From positions 1 to 64,000 of the forward strand of contig DYIU01000005.1 of the NCBI GenBank assembly GCA_020723485.1: 64,000 bases of DNA. Direction: 5' to 3'. The notes beneath the pieces were generated by a model. The model saw only the letters and a list, made by a program, of their open reading frames with translations, did not search any database and was not told the DNA's origin. Source of the DNA: Acidimicrobium ferrooxidans. GTDB lineage: Bacteria > Actinomycetota > Geothermincolia > Fen-727 > Anoxymicrobiaceae. Position numbers and translations under genes: made by a program. This document shows, one piece after another, positions 1 to 8,280 of the stretch (its first letter is position 1; the number at the start of each line of letters is the position of its first letter).

Positions 1-373
1 AGACGTTGGGCTGGTACATGAAGCGGTCCGGGTTGGAGTCGACCACCTTCGCCATGGCCCCGTTGCTCATCCAGCGGCTCGTGTAGCCGGTGGTGTCCAT
101 CATCGATTCGGGCAGGCAGCAGGCTATGTCCATTCCGTACTTGTCCATGTACTCGAGCAGGGCGTCCGGGTCCTCGTCCTTGCTGAGCTCCTTGGGGTCG
201 ATCCCCTCGAACACCTCTGGCTTCAGGCCCATCAGGAGGGGCCTGCGGATGTTCTCGATGGCAGCCCACCACATCTGCACCCCCGGGAAGTGGTTGATGG
301 GCTCCATCTCCCCGAGCAGGTGCGGCTCCGGGTCTATCTTGAAATAATCGTCCTTTTCGAATCCCTCGGCCAT
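1..373 (-). CDS. Amidohydrolase-family protein, N-terminal part (runs off the window)
   Basis: The first 124 codons are visible, starting at the ATG whose complement is at 371-373, with AGGATGTT-type purine-rich sequence just upstream. The peptide begins MAEGFEKDDYFKIDPEPHL and later carries DMACLPE-like text (DIACLPESMMDT). This resembles the start of amidohydrolase-2 (ACMSD or gamma-resorcylate decarboxylase type) TIM-barrel enzymes. The metal ligands would lie beyond the window edge, so hydrolase and decarboxylase cannot be told apart. It is the last visible gene of the catabolic operon that starts at 7121 and follows the OYE-like gene by 28 bases. Confidence 0.6.
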   Translation of the reverse strand, partial: MAEGFEKDDYFKIDPEPHLLGEMEPINHFPGVQMWWAAIENIRRPLLMGLKPEVFEGIDPKELSKDEDPDALLEYMDKYGMDIACCLPESMMDTTGYTSRWMSNGAMAKVVDSNPDRFMYQPNV

Positions 374-401
374 AACATCCTCCTTGAGTCGCTCGCCCGG
401 C

Positions 402-1802
402 CTAGCGGGGGCCCGGCCCGCGGAACTTGCGCCAGGACTTCTCTATGTACGGGTATTCGGTCTTCCACCACGGCCTGTCTAGGTTGGGCATGTCACCCGC
501 CAGCATACCGCGTGGCATCACGAACTCGTGGTCCTGACGAGGCCCTATCATGTACTGCGGGTCCGAGTACTCTCGCCCCAGCATCGGATTCTGCGTGCAC
601 GAGAGCCCCGCCCCCGCGAGCGAGCGCCCGAGGCACGTCTGGCAGTACCGGCAACGTACGATGTCCGCGGGGCGACCTTCGACTATCTTGTTCGGGTACT
701 CGGGGTCGCAGAATAGCTGCCGCCCCAGGGCGGAGATATCAAATCTCTTCGCCCCTATGTCTTTGTCGGCCTTGACCGGGTCGTGCTGGGATGCCACGAC
801 TATCGGGACGCTCAGCGCCTTCTTGAAGTCTACCCCGTGCTCGGGAATGTGGGCCGCCCTGTCCTTGTCCGGCACCAGGTGGCCGCCCTCCTCGTACCCC
901 GCGCCGTCGGAGAGGCTCAGGTAATCGATTCCGCGGGCTTCCAGGTCCATGCCGAGGTCGACCATCTCCTCGCGGGTGAGGCCGCCTTCCATGTGCTCCT
1001 CGGCGCTTATGCGTACACCCAGAGCTACACCCGAGCCCACCGAGTAGCGCACCTGCTCGGTTACCTCGTTCAGGAACCGCTTCCTGTTCCTCCACTCCCC
1101 GCCGTACATGTCGGTGCGCTTGTTGCTGAAGGGCGAGAGGAACTCGTGCTCGAGGTACCCGTGGGGGGCGTGTATCTCGATGGCATCAAACCCCGCGATG
1201 ACCAGCAACTGGCAGCTCCGTGCGAACTCTTTCTGCTCGCTGTGTATCTCGTCTATGCTCATCTCCCTGGTCATCTGGCCGACGAGGAAAGATCGGGGAT
1301 GCTCGATGTGCTTCCATGTTACTTCGAGCGGCTTCGGCGCCTTCTCGAGTGCAATCTCGTACGGCAAGCCGGCGGTCGGAGCCGGCGCCAGCAGGTGATG
1401 GTCAACGGAATGCCCCTGCCGCCCGAATCCTATCGTTATCTGGGCACATGCCATCGAACCGAAGTAGTGTATCCGCTCGGTGAGCAGCTGCAGGCCCTGG
1501 ACGTGTCCCATGTGCCAGCACTGGAGGTTGCGCCCCCAGACGAACTGGGACGCGAGCTTTGTTCCCATGATGGCGCCCGTGATGACCAGCGCTGCGCCGC
1601 CTTTGGCCCTGGCAGCGTAATACGCAACGAGCTGCTCTGTCGCCTCACCATTATGGCCCGACAGTGTGTCGTTCATGGGCGCGAGCACCATGCGGTGCTT
1701 CAGCTCGACGGGACCCACTTTGATGGGTTTCAGCAGGTTCTTAAAAGTAGTCTGTTTCTTAGCTGGTGCTTTTTTCTTTGCTTCGGCCTCGGTCTTCGGC
1801 AT
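402..1802 (-). CDS. Old-yellow-enzyme / 2,4-dienoyl-CoA reductase-like flavoprotein, one-domain form
   Basis: This 466-residue protein is an FMN TIM-barrel oxidoreductase of the NADH:flavin oxidoreductase family, probably reducing an enoyl-CoA or related alkene. The barrel runs from about residue 20 to 400. It contains the conserved HAPHGYL motif near 210 and ends with a cluster-binding pattern CRYCQTCLG...SCTQNP, as in the 4Fe-4S site of 2,4-dienoyl-CoA reductase. Those enzymes are usually about 650 residues, with a C-terminal FAD/NAD(P)H domain that is absent here, so electrons must come from a partner. The N-terminus is a short Lys/Ala-rich tail. The start is supported by GGGGGTGAG upstream. 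Confidence 0.8.
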   Translation of the reverse strand: MPKTEAEAKKKAPAKKQTTFKNLLKPIKVGPVELKHRMVLAPMNDTLSGHNGEATEQLVAYYAARAKGGAALVITGAIMGTKLASQFVWGRNLQCWHMGHVQGLQLLTERIHYFGSMACAQITIGFGRQGHSVDHHLLAPAPTAGLPYEIALEKAPKPLEVTWKHIEHPRSFLVGQMTREMSIDEIHSEQKEFARSCQLLVIAGFDAIEIHAPHGYLEHEFLSPFSNKRTDMYGGEWRNRKRFLNEVTEQVRYSVGSGVALGVRISAEEHMEGGLTREEMVDLGMDLEARGIDYLSLSDGAGYEEGGHLVPDKDRAAHIPEHGVDFKKALSVPIVVASQHDPVKADKDIGAKRFDISALGRQLFCDPEYPNKIVEGRPADIVRCRYCQTCLGRSLAGAGLSCTQNPMLGREYSDPQYMIGPRQDHEFVMPRGMLAGDMPNLDRPWWKTEYPYIEKSWRKFRGPGPR

Positions 1803-1833
1803 CGCTACTCACCCCCGTGTTGAGTGGTTCCCT

Positions 1834-3390
1834 CTAGTTGATCTTCCTGTCGCTGTCCGCCCAGAAGTGCTTCTTAACGTCTTTCCTGATGATCTTTCCG
1901 ACAACCGTCTTGGGTATTGCGTCCCAGACCTCCACCCCCTTGGGACACTTGTAACCGGCAAGCTTGTCCTTGCAGAAGGCGATGAGCTCGTCTGGCTCAG
2001 CGGTCTGTCCTTCCTTGAAGGAGACGACCGCCTGGACCCTCTCTCCCCACTTCGGGTCCGGCGCCGAGACCACCGCGCATTCCTGCACGGCCGGGTGCTC
2101 GTAGAGGACGTCCTCTACCTCCTTCGGGTAGACGTTCTCTCCCCCGGTGACTATCATGTCCGCCTTGCGGTCCATCAGGTATATGAAACCGTCCTCGTCG
2201 ACCGTGCCCATGTCGCCGGTGTGCAGCCACCCGTTGCGCAGGGTCTTTGCCGTGAGGTCGGGATTCTTCCAGTAGCCCATCATGATGTTCTTGCCGCGCG
2301 CGCATATCTCGCCTATCTCACCTACCGCAACGGGCTTGTCGTCCTCGTCGAAGACCCTCGCCTCCACCACCGGGCCCTCCTTGCCGGCGCTCGTAAGGCG
2401 GCGGGTCAGCCTCTCGGGGCCGTCCAGAACATGGTCCTCTGCCATCAGGAACGAGACGAGGGGCGCCGCCTCGGTGAGCCCGTAGCCCTGAGCGAAGATG
2501 CCACCGAACTTCTCGATGCACTTTCGGAGCACGTCGGGCGGGAACGGGCTACCCGCGTAGGACATCAGGCGGAGGCTCGAGAGGTCGTACTTGTCGATGT
2601 CGGGCACGTTCAGTATCCAGCCGTAGATGGTGGGGACGAGGTTGATGTGGGTGCACTTCTCGTCCTGGATAAGCCTCAGTATCTCCATCAGGTCCGGGCG
2701 AGGCATTACCACGACCTTCCCCCCGACCATGAGGACGCAAAGCGCGGGCCAGAGGGAGATGTGGAAGAGCGGGAGGACGAAGCAAGTGGCGTCGTCCTTG
2801 TTGAACTCGCATATCATGATCGAGCCGTACGCCGATGTCATGATGTTGCGATGGGACAGCATCACGCCCTTGGGCAGGCCGGTCGTACCCCCGGTGTACA
2901 TGAGGATGGCCAACTCGTCCTCGTCGACCTCGACGCCCGGGTCATCGTCAGAGGCGCCCGCGATTATGTCTTCGTAGTTCAGGCAGCCCTCGACCTGGCT
3001 GTCGAGTGTCACCCACTCCCGGATCGCCTCCACTTCATCCTTGAAGCCCAGGGAGCGCTCCTCGTACCCGGTGCCTGCCAGGAACAGCACTGCCTCGCTG
3101 TCGTTCACAATGTGCACGAGCTCGGGATCGGCAAGCCGGAAGTTGAGCGGCGTCACGCTCATGCCGAGCTTCCCGGCGGCGAAGTAGACCTCCATGTACT
3201 TGTGCGTGTTCTCGGCCAGGATGACCAGGCGCTCGCCTTTCTTGAACCCGAGGCCCGCTATTGCGTTCGCCAGGCGGTTTACCCTGTCGTCCAGCTGCTC
3301 GTAGGTTATCCTGGTCTCCTCGAAGACCAGCGCCTCCCTGTCCGGGTAGAGCGTCCTGCCCTTCCTCGGGACGTCACCAAGCGTGTACAT
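1834..3390 (-). CDS. Acyl-CoA synthetase (AMP-forming)
   Basis: The 518-residue protein activates a carboxylic acid to its CoA thioester through an acyl-adenylate. The ANL signatures are present: the P-loop YTGGTTGLPKG near 170, GYGLTEAAP near 300, the hinge region with LHTGDMG and DRKADMIVTGGENVYP near 390-420, and the C-terminal catalytic lysine in KTVVGKIIRKD near 500. An AAAGGAGAG ribosome site precedes the ATG. It lies between the OYE-like gene and the acyl-CoA dehydrogenase on the same strand, so it probably supplies the CoA ester for this operon. The substrate cannot be read from sequence. Confidence 0.9.
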   Translation of the reverse strand: MYTLGDVPRKGRTLYPDREALVFEETRITYEQLDDRVNRLANAIAGLGFKKGERLVILAENTHKYMEVYFAAGKLGMSVTPLNFRLADPELVHIVNDSEAVLFLAGTGYEERSLGFKDEVEAIREWVTLDSQVEGCLNYEDIIAGASDDDPGVEVDEDELAILMYTGGTTGLPKGVMLSHRNIMTSAYGSIMICEFNKDDATCFVLPLFHISLWPALCVLMVGGKVVVMPRPDLMEILRLIQDEKCTHINLVPTIYGWILNVPDIDKYDLSSLRLMSYAGSPFPPDVLRKCIEKFGGIFAQGYGLTEAAPLVSFLMAEDHVLDGPERLTRRLTSAGKEGPVVEARVFDEDDKPVAVGEIGEICARGKNIMMGYWKNPDLTAKTLRNGWLHTGDMGTVDEDGFIYLMDRKADMIVTGGENVYPKEVEDVLYEHPAVQECAVVSAPDPKWGERVQAVVSFKEGQTAEPDELIAFCKDKLAGYKCPKGVEVWDAIPKTVVGKIIRKDVKKHFWADSDRKIN

Positions 3391-3424
3391 GACACACTCT
3401 CCTTTCCTCTGCTCTGCTATTCCG

Positions 3425-3460
3425 AAAACGCAACAAAGTGACCTGACCCCATTGTGCGAT
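3425..3460 (-). repeat. GGGGTCAGGTC element, copy 1
   Basis: Read on the minus strand, this element starts directly after the TAG of the acyl-CoA dehydrogenase gene. It runs ATCGCACAATGGGGTCAGG then TCACTTTGTTGCGTTTT. The flanks (CGCACAA and TTGTTGCG) can pair and are followed by T residues, as in an intrinsic terminator, while the GGGGTCAGGTC core lies in the loop. Confidence 0.75.
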
Positions 3461-4621
3461 CTAGTAGGACTTGGGAAGGCCGTAGCTCTGCGCGATGTAG
3501 TTCATGCTCATCTCGTCTGAGATGGGGCTGAACATCATCTGCTTGTAGTCGCGGAAATGCCGCTGCGCGTCGTACTCCATGGTGAACCCGTAGCCGCCGA
3601 ATATCTCCATACCGTAGAGAGCGGCCTTCTCGGAGGCGCGGCATGCCACGATCTTGGCCATCGTCGCTTCGACGTCGTAGCGCTCTTTGTTATCGCACAG
3701 CCAGGCGCACTTGTAGATGAGGTTGCGGGCGTTCTCTATCTCGATGGCGGTCTCGGCCAGGTAGTGCTGGATTATCTGGAACTGGCCGATGGGCTTGCCG
3801 AACGCCGTGCGTTCCTTGGAGTATGCGAGCGCGTCCCTGAACGCCGCCTTCGCTATGCCAAGCGAGAGCATCGAAGTGCCGATGCGCTCGGGGTTCAGGG
3901 TGCCCAGGATGTGGTACCAGCCCATGTTCTCGGTGCCGAGCAGGTTCTCGGCCGGGACGCGCACGTCGTCGAAGAATATCTCGCAGGTCCCGCAGGCGTG
4001 GATGCCGACCTTCTCCACGAGGTTGATGGTGACGCCGGGGCTCTTCGCGTCCACGATGAGAATGGAGAGGCCCTTGCTGCGTTTCACGTCCTTATCGGTG
4101 ATCGCTATAAGGAGTATGTAATCGGCGACGTGCGCCCCGGATATGAACATCTTGGCGCCATTTACAACATAGGAGTCTCCGTCCTTCTCCGCCGTTGTGC
4201 TGATGGCGCCCAGGATGTCCGTTCCCCCGGCCGGCTCGGTAAGGGCCATGCACCACTTCTCTTCACCGGAGGCGATGCGGGGCAGGTGCTTCGCTTTCTG
4301 GTCGTCATTCCCGAGCTCAGATATCGGGCGCGCACCGAAGGCGGGGCTCAGGCCCATAGAGATGGCTACCGCAACGCTCGCCGTAGCGAGCTCCTCGGAC
4401 ACGATGCAGAAGTCGACCATGCCCATGCCCTGGCCCCCGTGCTCCTCGGGGACGGTCAGCCCGAAGAAATCCATATCCGCGAGCTTCTTCACGAGGTCAT
4501 CCGGCGGGAAGTTGCAGTTCTCGTCGAGCCACCTCACGTACTCGGCGGTGAGTTCCTTTTCGCAGAACTCCCTTATGTTGTCGCGGAGCAGTTCCTGTTC
4601 CTCAGTGAACTTGAAATCCAT
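3461..4621 (-). CDS. Acyl-CoA dehydrogenase
   Basis: This 386-residue flavoprotein has the usual length and layout of the family: an N-terminal helical domain, a middle beta domain with CMALTEPAGGTD near 125, and a C-terminal helical domain. The C-terminal EIFGGYGFTMEY carries the glutamate expected as catalytic base in short- and medium-chain enzymes. It would oxidise an acyl-CoA to the trans-2-enoyl-CoA and pass electrons to an ETF, which is not in this window. It sits 9 bases downstream of the crotonase gene and upstream of the ligase. Confidence 0.92.
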   Translation of the reverse strand: MDFKFTEEQELLRDNIREFCEKELTAEYVRWLDENCNFPPDDLVKKLADMDFFGLTVPEEHGGQGMGMVDFCIVSEELATASVAVAISMGLSPAFGARPISELGNDDQKAKHLPRIASGEEKWCMALTEPAGGTDILGAISTTAEKDGDSYVVNGAKMFISGAHVADYILLIAITDKDVKRSKGLSILIVDAKSPGVTINLVEKVGIHACGTCEIFFDDVRVPAENLLGTENMGWYHILGTLNPERIGTSMLSLGIAKAAFRDALAYSKERTAFGKPIGQFQIIQHYLAETAIEIENARNLIYKCAWLCDNKERYDVEATMAKIVACRASEKAALYGMEIFGGYGFTMEYDAQRHFRDYKQMMFSPISDEMSMNYIAQSYGLPKSY

Positions 4622-4630
4622 CTGGGGTGC

Positions 4631-5437
4631 CTACCTTCCCTTGAACTCGCCCTTGCGCTTTTCGATGAACGCGGCCACGCCTTCCTTCATGTCCTCCGAC
4701 GAGGTCAGCCACATGATCGAGCCGCGCTCGATGGCCTGTGCGGCCTCTATGCTGTCGCAGGTGAGCGAGTTATTTACTACGTTCTTGGCGGCGCGCACGG
4801 CGAGCGGCGGCTTGGCCATGATGGCCGAAGCCGTCTCCTCGACCGCGCTGCGAAGAGACTCGATGTCGGGCAACAGTTTGTTTACGAGGCCCCACTGGTG
4901 GGCCTCGGCCGCGCCGATTATCTCTCCCTTGTAGATCATCTCCCTTGCCCTTGCAGGCGGAATCCAGCGGGGAAGCCTGACCGTGCCGCCCCATCCCGGG
5001 AGAAGGCCCAGGCTTATCTCGAGCAGGCCGAACGAAGCGCTCTCGACCGCGTATATGAAGTCGCAGCACATCGCGAGCTCGAGCCCGCCCGCGTAGCACA
5101 GCCCGTTGACCGCTGCAATGACCGGCTTCTCCATGTATGTAAGGAGGTGCTGTATGGAGTTGCCGCGCTCGTACATGAAGTCGTACCCGGTGACGTTGTC
5201 CAGCTGCTGGAAGAGCCTGATGTCACCGCCGGAGCAGAAGGCAACCTCCCCGGCCCCGGTCAGCACCACGCAGCGGATGGTGTTGTCGAACGCTGTCTCC
5301 CCGAGCACTTCCAGCAGTTCCTTCTGGAGGGTGTCGGTGAGCGAGTTCATCATCTTCTCGTTGTTCAGGGTGAGCCACAGGACCTCCCCGTCCTGACCTT
5401 TCCTCTCGTAGAGAAGTCGCTTGTATTCCCTTGGCAT
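4631..5437 (-). CDS. Enoyl-CoA hydratase/isomerase (crotonase family)
   Basis: This 268-residue protein has the crotonase oxyanion-hole segments FCSGGDIRLF near 67 and NGLCYAGGLELAM near 110. It also has the acidic active-site region AVESASFGLLEISLG followed by LLPGWGGTVRLPR near 140. It probably hydrates the enoyl-CoA made by the neighbouring dehydrogenase. The ATG at 5437 is chosen because AGGAGGA lies just upstream and because the longer upstream reading is non-family sequence overlapping the DUF35 gene. The gap to the DUF35 gene is 8 bases. Confidence 0.9.
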   Translation of the reverse strand: MPREYKRLLYERKGQDGEVLWLTLNNEKMMNSLTDTLQKELLEVLGETAFDNTIRCVVLTGAGEVAFCSGGDIRLFQQLDNVTGYDFMYERGNSIQHLLTYMEKPVIAAVNGLCYAGGLELAMCCDFIYAVESASFGLLEISLGLLPGWGGTVRLPRWIPPARAREMIYKGEIIGAAEAHQWGLVNKLLPDIESLRSAVEETASAIMAKPPLAVRAAKNVVNNSLTCDSIEAAQAIERGSIMWLTSSEDMKEGVAAFIEKRKGEFKGR

Positions 5438-5445
5438 CGTTCCTC

Positions 5446-5901
5446 CTAACCTGCCGGCTTCCACTTGGGAAGGGTGACCTCGGGAGTGACATCGTCGAAG
5501 ACGACCTGCAGTCTCATTCCGTTCTCCAGGCGCTCGAGGTCGCACTCCACGATGTTCGAGATGACCCGGGGGCCTTCGTCCAGGTCGATTATCGCCAGGA
5601 CATACGGCATGTCGTCCCAGAACGGGAACGGGACGCCGAAGGAATTGATGGCGTAGGAGTAGAGCGTTCCCTTGCCCGACGCCTCAATCCACTCATGCTC
5701 CTCCGCCATGCAGTCGGTGCAGAACAGGTATGGCGGATGGTCGATGTTCCCGCAGTTGGCGCACTTCTTCATGAGCAGCTTGTGCTGCTTCGTGCCCTCC
5801 CAGAAAGGTTGCGACCAATCGGTGGGTATGGGTAGGGGCTTTGCCACGTCTTCGTCCGACAAGCCGAGCAAGTCCTTTATGCTGACCTTGTCATCACTCA
5901 T
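5446..5901 (-). CDS. DUF35 / zinc-ribbon plus OB-fold acyl-CoA-binding partner protein
   Basis: This 151-residue protein has an N-terminal rubredoxin-like zinc ribbon (CANCG near 46 and CTDC near 60) followed by an OB-fold. This is the standard DUF35 architecture of proteins that form complexes with thiolase-like enzymes, such as the ChsH2 and Ltp2 partners or archaeal thiolase/HMG-CoA synthase complexes. It lies 17 bases after the thiolase-like gene, so a complex with that protein is likely. The ATG at 5901 follows GGGAGGAACAAC. Confidence 0.88.
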   Translation of the reverse strand: MSDDKVSIKDLLGLSDEDVAKPLPIPTDWSQPFWEGTKQHKLLMKKCANCGNIDHPPYLFCTDCMAEEHEWIEASGKGTLYSYAINSFGVPFPFWDDMPYVLAIIDLDEGPRVISNIVECDLERLENGMRLQVVFDDVTPEVTLPKWKPAG

Positions 5902-5918
5902 GTTGTTCCTCCCTGGCT

Positions 5919-7121
5919 CTAGCCTGGTATCTCGTTGCCGAGAACCGTCGCGTGAATATCCATGAACGCGCCGCCGCCGCAATCCTTGACAGCGAACCGC
6001 GCCCCCGGGACCTGCGCTTTTCCCGCCTTACCCTGGAGCTGGCGCACAGTCTCCACCAGCAGGGCGAAGCCGCAGCCCGTCCCAGTGTGGCCGAAGCTCA
6101 GCGCCTCTCCGTTGGTGCTGGTCGGGTACTTCGCACCCGGCCAGGTGTCACCGCGCTCGAACAGCTCGCCGGCAGTACCTGGCTCGCATATGCCCATCGC
6201 ATCCATGACCATGAGTGCGATGCACGGGTATGAGCCGTAAATCTGGTAGATGTCCATGTCATCGGGACCCAAACCGGCCGCCTCATAGGCCTTCTCGAAG
6301 ACGGGAGTGAAGCCGGCTCCCCACTTGCCGAAGTCTCTTTCCTTGGCCCTGGTTATCAGGCGGTGGGAGAACTCCGAGGCTTCACCGAGGAAATAGACGG
6401 GCTTATCGCAGACCTTCCTCGCCTTCTCCGCGGTGGTCACGATGAACGCGCTTCCGCCGTCCGCCAGGACGTTGCACATGAGCGAGGTCAGCGGGTAGGC
6501 GATGGTGCGGCTGGAGATGACCTTCTCGACCGTTATCTCCTTGTTGTTGAACATCGCGTTGGGCTGGAGGCACGCCCACTTCCGGTCGGACACGCAGACG
6601 GACGCAACTTGCTCCAGAGTGGTGCCGGTCTCGTTCATATAAGCCTGGGTGACCATCGCCGCTAGGGCGTTGTAGGTCATGCCGTAAGGGACCTCCCACT
6701 CCAAGTCAGAACCGGCGATAGCGAAGAACTTCGCCTGTTCGTTAGTGGTGAACTGTGAGAAACGCTGGGCGTGGACAACGAGCACAGTGTCGGTCTCACC
6801 GGAGTGGAGTATCCCTTCCGCGGTCTTCATGATGGAGAAGCTCGACGCGCCTCCGGATATCGTCGACGCCGCTATCTTGCAGCCCTTCGCGCCGATGGCC
6901 TCCGGCAAGCGTCCGAAGTACATCTCGGTGTTGTAGTCGCAGCCGGGATTGGACATTATGTGCCCCGCGGCGAGCACAGCGCCTATCTCGTTCTTGTCGA
7001 TGCCGGAGTCCTCGATGGCCATTTTGGCCACGCGATATGCCATCTCGAACTCTGAGCGCTCGGGGTAGTTACCGCAGGGCACCTCCCCTGTCCCGATTAT
7101 CGCGAATTCTCCTCGGCCCAT
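5919..7121 (-). CDS. Thiolase-like (SCPx / lipid-transfer type) protein without the usual nucleophilic cysteine
   Basis: This 400-residue protein has the thiolase fold (start FAIIGTGEVP, end GHTGTGCGFALLVETVRQL) and groups with SCPx/non-specific lipid-transfer-type thiolases. At the position of the usual nucleophile it reads ISGGASSFS, with serine in place of cysteine. It also has a Tyr-rich IYQIYGSYPC segment near 290. DUF35-partnered homologues such as Ltp2 work as retro-aldol lyases without that cysteine, so an aldolase role is a good alternative to thiolysis. It is the first gene of the operon, divergent from the MerR-TetR regulator. Confidence 0.82.
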   Translation of the reverse strand: MGRGEFAIIGTGEVPCGNYPERSEFEMAYRVAKMAIEDSGIDKNEIGAVLAAGHIMSNPGCDYNTEMYFGRLPEAIGAKGCKIAASTISGGASSFSIMKTAEGILHSGETDTVLVVHAQRFSQFTTNEQAKFFAIAGSDLEWEVPYGMTYNALAAMVTQAYMNETGTTLEQVASVCVSDRKWACLQPNAMFNNKEITVEKVISSRTIAYPLTSLMCNVLADGGSAFIVTTAEKARKVCDKPVYFLGEASEFSHRLITRAKERDFGKWGAGFTPVFEKAYEAAGLGPDDMDIYQIYGSYPCIALMVMDAMGICEPGTAGELFERGDTWPGAKYPTSTNGEALSFGHTGTGCGFALLVETVRQLQGKAGKAQVPGARFAVKDCGGGAFMDIHATVLGNEIPG

Positions 7122-7345
7122 TACCGACTCCCTTCAACTCGAAACGCGGGATTTGGCACCACTTCGTTCATCCTGCTCAAATACAGCCTAATAATACTGT
7201 ACGGTACATTATCGTAGTCTATTCACGCCTCATGCTGGTTGTCAATACTCATAATGATAAATATCGGAAGAATCTGACTTGACATTACTATCTAATTACT
7301 GTTAAATTGTGTAAAATTCGATTCTAACTGCGGAGGGAATGCGGG
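7122..7345. promoter_or_regulatory. Divergent promoter region between catabolic operon and MerR-TetR regulator
   Basis: This AT-rich spacer stands out against its GC-rich surroundings. For the regulator (plus strand) there is TTGACA at 7279-7284, a 17-base spacer and TTAAAT at 7302-7307. For the operon (minus strand) there is TTGACA (complement of 7240-7245), an 18-base spacer and TAGACT (complement of 7216-7221). An 11-base palindrome TGTACGGTACA at 7198-7208 lies just downstream of the operon promoter and is a candidate operator. Promoter hexamers are direct observations; use and binding are inferred. Confidence 0.6.
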
Positions 7346-8194
7346 ATGGAAAAGACCCGGTATCTTGCCATAAGCGATCTCGAGCGGCTCTCAGGGCTCC
7401 CGAAGACCACCATCAGGTACTACATCCGCGAAGGCCTTATCGCCCCGTCGATGAAGACCGGCAAGACGATGGCTTATTACACCGAGGACGACGTCCGGAA
7501 GCTCGAGCTCATCAGGAACCTCCGCGAAGAGGGGAAGGTCCCCCTGAAGTTCATAAAGGACGAGCTCGAAAACTTCGAGAAGGAAAAGGGCGTCGAGCAG
7601 GACCAGACGAGGTCCGTTGACCGCAGGCAGGAGATAATCGATGTGACCGCGCGCCTCTTCACCCAGAAGGGGTACGACAAGGTGAGCATCCAGGACATCG
7701 TGGGCGAGCTCCAGATGAGCAAATCGACGTTCTACGTATACTTCTCCAACAAGGAAGAGCTCTTCATGGAATGCGCCGACCACATATTCCACCAGATGTT
7801 CAACCACGTATGGGAAAACATCAGGCGTGAGAAGGACGTCATCGTCAGGTTGAGGAAGAGAACCGAGGCGTTCATGGAAGTCTACCCCACCTGGCGCGAC
7901 ATGATGAACCAGCTGCGGGGCATTGCGGTGAAAGACCACCCCGATTTCATGGAGAAGTACAAGTCAAGCGTTAGCTACATCGTGAAATATACGATTAAGG
8001 ACATCGAGACCGCCGTAGCTCAGGGGCGAATGAAGAAGATGAATACGGAGATACTTGGATACGGGCTCACCGGTGTTGCCGAATACGTCGCCGAGCTCCA
8101 CTACCTGTTCGGCAAGTACAGCCAGGAAGAGATTCTCGACCAGGTATCGATGATCCTGGATTCGCTTCTTTGCGCCGCTTCCTCTGGTGACTAG
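7346..8194 (+). CDS. Fused MerR-TetR transcriptional regulator
   Basis: This 282-residue protein carries two DNA-binding domains. Residues about 6-75 are a MerR-type winged helix (YLAISDLERLSGLPKTTIRY, then YYTEDDVRKLELI). Residues about 93-140 are a TetR N-terminal helix-turn-helix (IIDVTARLFTQKGYDKVSI, then MSKSTFYVYFSNKEEL), followed by an all-helical TetR-like ligand and dimer domain. A GGAGGG site 8 bases before the ATG supports the start. Its position divergent from the acyl-CoA operon suggests it senses an acyl-CoA or acid and controls that operon and itself. Confidence 0.88.
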   Translation: MEKTRYLAISDLERLSGLPKTTIRYYIREGLIAPSMKTGKTMAYYTEDDVRKLELIRNLREEGKVPLKFIKDELENFEKEKGVEQDQTRSVDRRQEIIDVTARLFTQKGYDKVSIQDIVGELQMSKSTFYVYFSNKEELFMECADHIFHQMFNHVWENIRREKDVIVRLRKRTEAFMEVYPTWRDMMNQLRGIAVKDHPDFMEKYKSSVSYIVKYTIKDIETAVAQGRMKKMNTEILGYGLTGVAEYVAELHYLFGKYSQEEILDQVSMILDSLLCAASSGD

Positions 8195-8280
8195 GCATAC
8201 GAAGTACAAGTAGACCCAGCCCTGTTCATGCTAAACTTCCTCGTGCGTGACGACGAGCGATTCGACGCCGGGAGGAATGC

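Noticed and set aside
1666-3441. Very long plus-strand open frames opposite the acyl-CoA ligase and similar genes (also 3557-5449, 16938-18749)
   Set aside because: They are antisense shadows caused by GC-rich codon bias. They lack family motifs and ribosome sites, whereas the minus-strand frames carry full enzyme signatures.
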